From: Microbacterium sp. EST19A
Lineage (GTDB): Bacteria; Actinomycetota; Actinomycetes; Actinomycetales; Microbacteriaceae
Assembly (NCBI RefSeq): GCF_019969685.1
Contig: NZ_JAHXYZ010000002.1
Coordinates: 434,001 to 498,000 of the forward strand
DNA: 64,000 bases
Direction: 5' to 3'
Shown here: positions 62,757-64,000 of the stretch, piece by piece
Layout: every line of letters starts with the position of its first letter
Numbering within the stretch: position 1 is the first letter of the stretch
Notes under the pieces: generated by a model
The model's database searches: none
What the model saw: the letters and a program-made list of their open reading frames with translations, nothing else
Told to the model about the DNA's origin: nothing
Position numbers and translations under genes: made by a program

Positions 62757-63818
62757 TCAGCGACCGCGGATGCGACGCGTCGCGTCCTGCACCTCGCCGA
62801 CCAGTTCCTCCAGGATGTCCTCGAGGAACAGCACCGCGGTCGTCCGCCCCTCGGCGTCGCGCACCTTTGCCAGGTGGCGGCCGGCCCGGCGCATGAGCGC
62901 GAGAGCGTCCTCCAGATCGGTGTCCTCCTGCACAGGCACCATGTGATGGATCCGCTTCGACGGGAGGGGCTCCACCAGCTTCTCGGCGGCGTCCGGACCG
63001 TCCGACGCCCGGAGGATGTCCTTGAGGTGGACGTAGCCGACAGGCACGGCATCCGCGTCGACGATCACGTAACGCGAGAAGCCGTAGCGGGCGACCGCCT
63101 TCTCGATGTCGTCGGGCGTCGTCGACTGCGGCAGCGTGATGAGATCGCTGAGCGGAACGGCGACGTCGCGCGCCTTCTTGTCGGTGAACTCCACGGCGGC
63201 CGCGACGGTTCCGGCGGTGTCGGTCAGCACGCCTTCACGCCGTGACTGGTCGACGATGGTGGCGACCTCCTCGAGCGTGAAGGTCGACGCGGCCTCGTTC
63301 TTGGGCTCCACCCGGAACAGGCGCAGCACCCCGTTGGCGGCCGCGTTCAGGAGCCAGATCACCGGCATGAAGATCTTCGACACCCACACGAGCGGAGGCG
63401 CGAGGAGCAGCACGGCCCGGTCCGGCACCGAGAACGCGAGGTTCTTCGGCACCATCTCGCCGAACACGACGTGCAGGAACGAGACGATCAGCAGGGCGAT
63501 GGTGAACGACACCACGTCGACGACGCCGTCCGACCAGCCGACCGCGTGCATGGGCACGGCGAGAAGATGATGGATCGCCGGCTCGGAGACGTTCAGGATC
63601 AGCAGCGAGCAGATCGTGATGCCGAGCTGCGAGGTCGCGAGCATCAGGGTCGCGTGCTCCATCGCGTAGAGCGCGGTCTTGGCAGCGCGGGAACCCCCTT
63701 CGGCACGCGGTTCGATCTGCGAGCGCCGCGCGGAGATCACCGCGAACTCGGCGCCGACGAAGAACGCGTTCGCGACGAGAAGCACGACCAGCCAGGCGAG
63801 TCCTCCCCAATCGTTCAT
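62757..63818 (-). CDS. CNNM/CorC-type transmembrane protein (DUF21 plus CBS pair)
   Basis: 353 residues. Four-helix DUF21 domain (VVLLVANAFFVGAEFAVISARRSQIEPRA, then VFGEMVPKNLAFSVPDRAVLL), then two CBS motifs, including VPLSDLITLPQSTTPDDIEKAVARYGFSRYVIVD and ILRASDGPDA. The C-terminal CorC_HlyC domain is missing, so it is the short partner. These proteins are linked to Mg2+ and Co2+ export. Coupled to the upstream gene by ATGA. Confidence 0.9.
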   Translation of the reverse strand: MNDWGGLAWLVVLLVANAFFVGAEFAVISARRSQIEPRAEGGSRAAKTALYAMEHATLMLATSQLGITICSLLILNVSEPAIHHLLAVPMHAVGWSDGVVDVVSFTIALLIVSFLHVVFGEMVPKNLAFSVPDRAVLLLAPPLVWVSKIFMPVIWLLNAAANGVLRLFRVEPKNEAASTFTLEEVATIVDQSRREGVLTDTAGTVAAAVEFTDKKARDVAVPLSDLITLPQSTTPDDIEKAVARYGFSRYVIVDADAVPVGYVHLKDILRASDGPDAAEKLVEPLPSKRIHHMVPVQEDTDLEDALALMRRAGRHLAKVRDAEGRTTAVLFLEDILEELVGEVQDATRRIRGR

Positions 63819-64000
63819 CGGGTGGCCTCCTCTCCTGGTTCGTGCGGTCTCGGGACGTAGCGCACGCGGTCGACGCGGCGCCCGTCCATCCGCACGACCT
63901 GCAGCGTGCCGCTGTCGACGGACACCTCGTCTCCGACCGAGGGCACCCGCTCGAGCACGCTCATGACGTAGCCGCCGACCGTGTCGTAGACGTCGCCCTC
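63815..64000 (-). CDS. CNNM/CorC-type protein, C-terminal part (partial)
   Basis: The last 61 codons only, running off the window. GDVYDTVGGYVMSVLERVPSVGDEV matches the end of the CorC_HlyC transporter-associated domain, and the protein ends RPHEPGEEATR. It is presumably the longer member of the two-gene CNNM operon. Confidence 0.85.
   Translation of the reverse strand, partial: EGDVYDTVGGYVMSVLERVPSVGDEVSVDSGTLQVVRMDGRRVDRVRYVPRPHEPGEEATR

Overview
The window looks like a chromosomal segment of a high-GC Gram-positive actinobacterium, most probably a Microbacteriaceae member close to Microbacterium. The support is: the argS-lysA-hom-thrB-rho-prfA-prmC-tsaC-wecA-atpI gene order typical of Actinobacteria; the families DUF3097, DUF2510, DUF2993, CtpE-like ATPase and treS-mak; direct-sulfhydrylation methionine genes; and frequent leaderless genes with a TANNNT box six bases before ATG or GTG. 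The genus is inferred from gene content only.

Layout. 1-17.5 kb: the conserved argS-to-atp block, mostly minus strand, covering lysine and threonine synthesis, Rho, release factor 1 and its methylase PrmC, the t6A enzyme TsaC, WecA and the start of an AtpI-like gene. It is interrupted by cysK-cysE with a holin-like gene, and by a BrkB-like, hydrolase-TetR and DUF2993 block. 17.5-22.1 kb: an SGNH hydrolase, tRNA-Arg(CCG) with a strong terminator, then an accessory DUF2510-DUF4041-GIY-YIG nuclease related to anti-phage nucleases, and a DHA2 exporter. 22.1-27.9 kb: small genes, a CtpE-like P-type ATPase and a divergent ohrR-ohr-reductase operon with two OhrR-type boxes. 27.9-31.1 kb: treS-mak (trehalose to maltose-1-phosphate). 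31.3-38.7 kb: RidA, membrane proteins with a duplicated-tail remnant, a Tat-exported phosphoesterase, a DinB2-like polymerase with an unusual steric gate, a CPBP protease, TrmB and DUF3097. 38.8-43.0 kb: TPM-domain protein, PspA, arginase family and a small HEAVH protein. 43.0-44.7 kb: a stand-alone SIP domain under a probable iron box, a phosphatase and an AhpD-like protein. 44.9-50.9 kb: a hydrolase and a complete five-gene oligopeptide-type ABC importer. 50.9-64 kb: repair and redox genes, metY and metX, Nudix, MFS, GT87, NAD(P)HX dehydratase, an old-yellow-enzyme and a CNNM pair.

How the genes connect. Hom makes homoserine, which feeds ThrB (threonine) and MetX/MetY (methionine); CysE/CysK make cysteine. 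OhrR-Ohr, the enoyl/quinone reductase, the old yellow enzyme, NnrD and RidA form a scattered redox and metabolite-repair set. TreS-Mak feeds the GlgE glucan route, whose other genes are not in the window. The most unusual items are the DUF4041 nuclease beside tRNA-Arg, the DinB2-like polymerase with Ile14, a possible leaderless 11-codon leader peptide coupled to the TPM gene, the Asn-rich disordered insert in Rho, and the high density of leaderless start signals.
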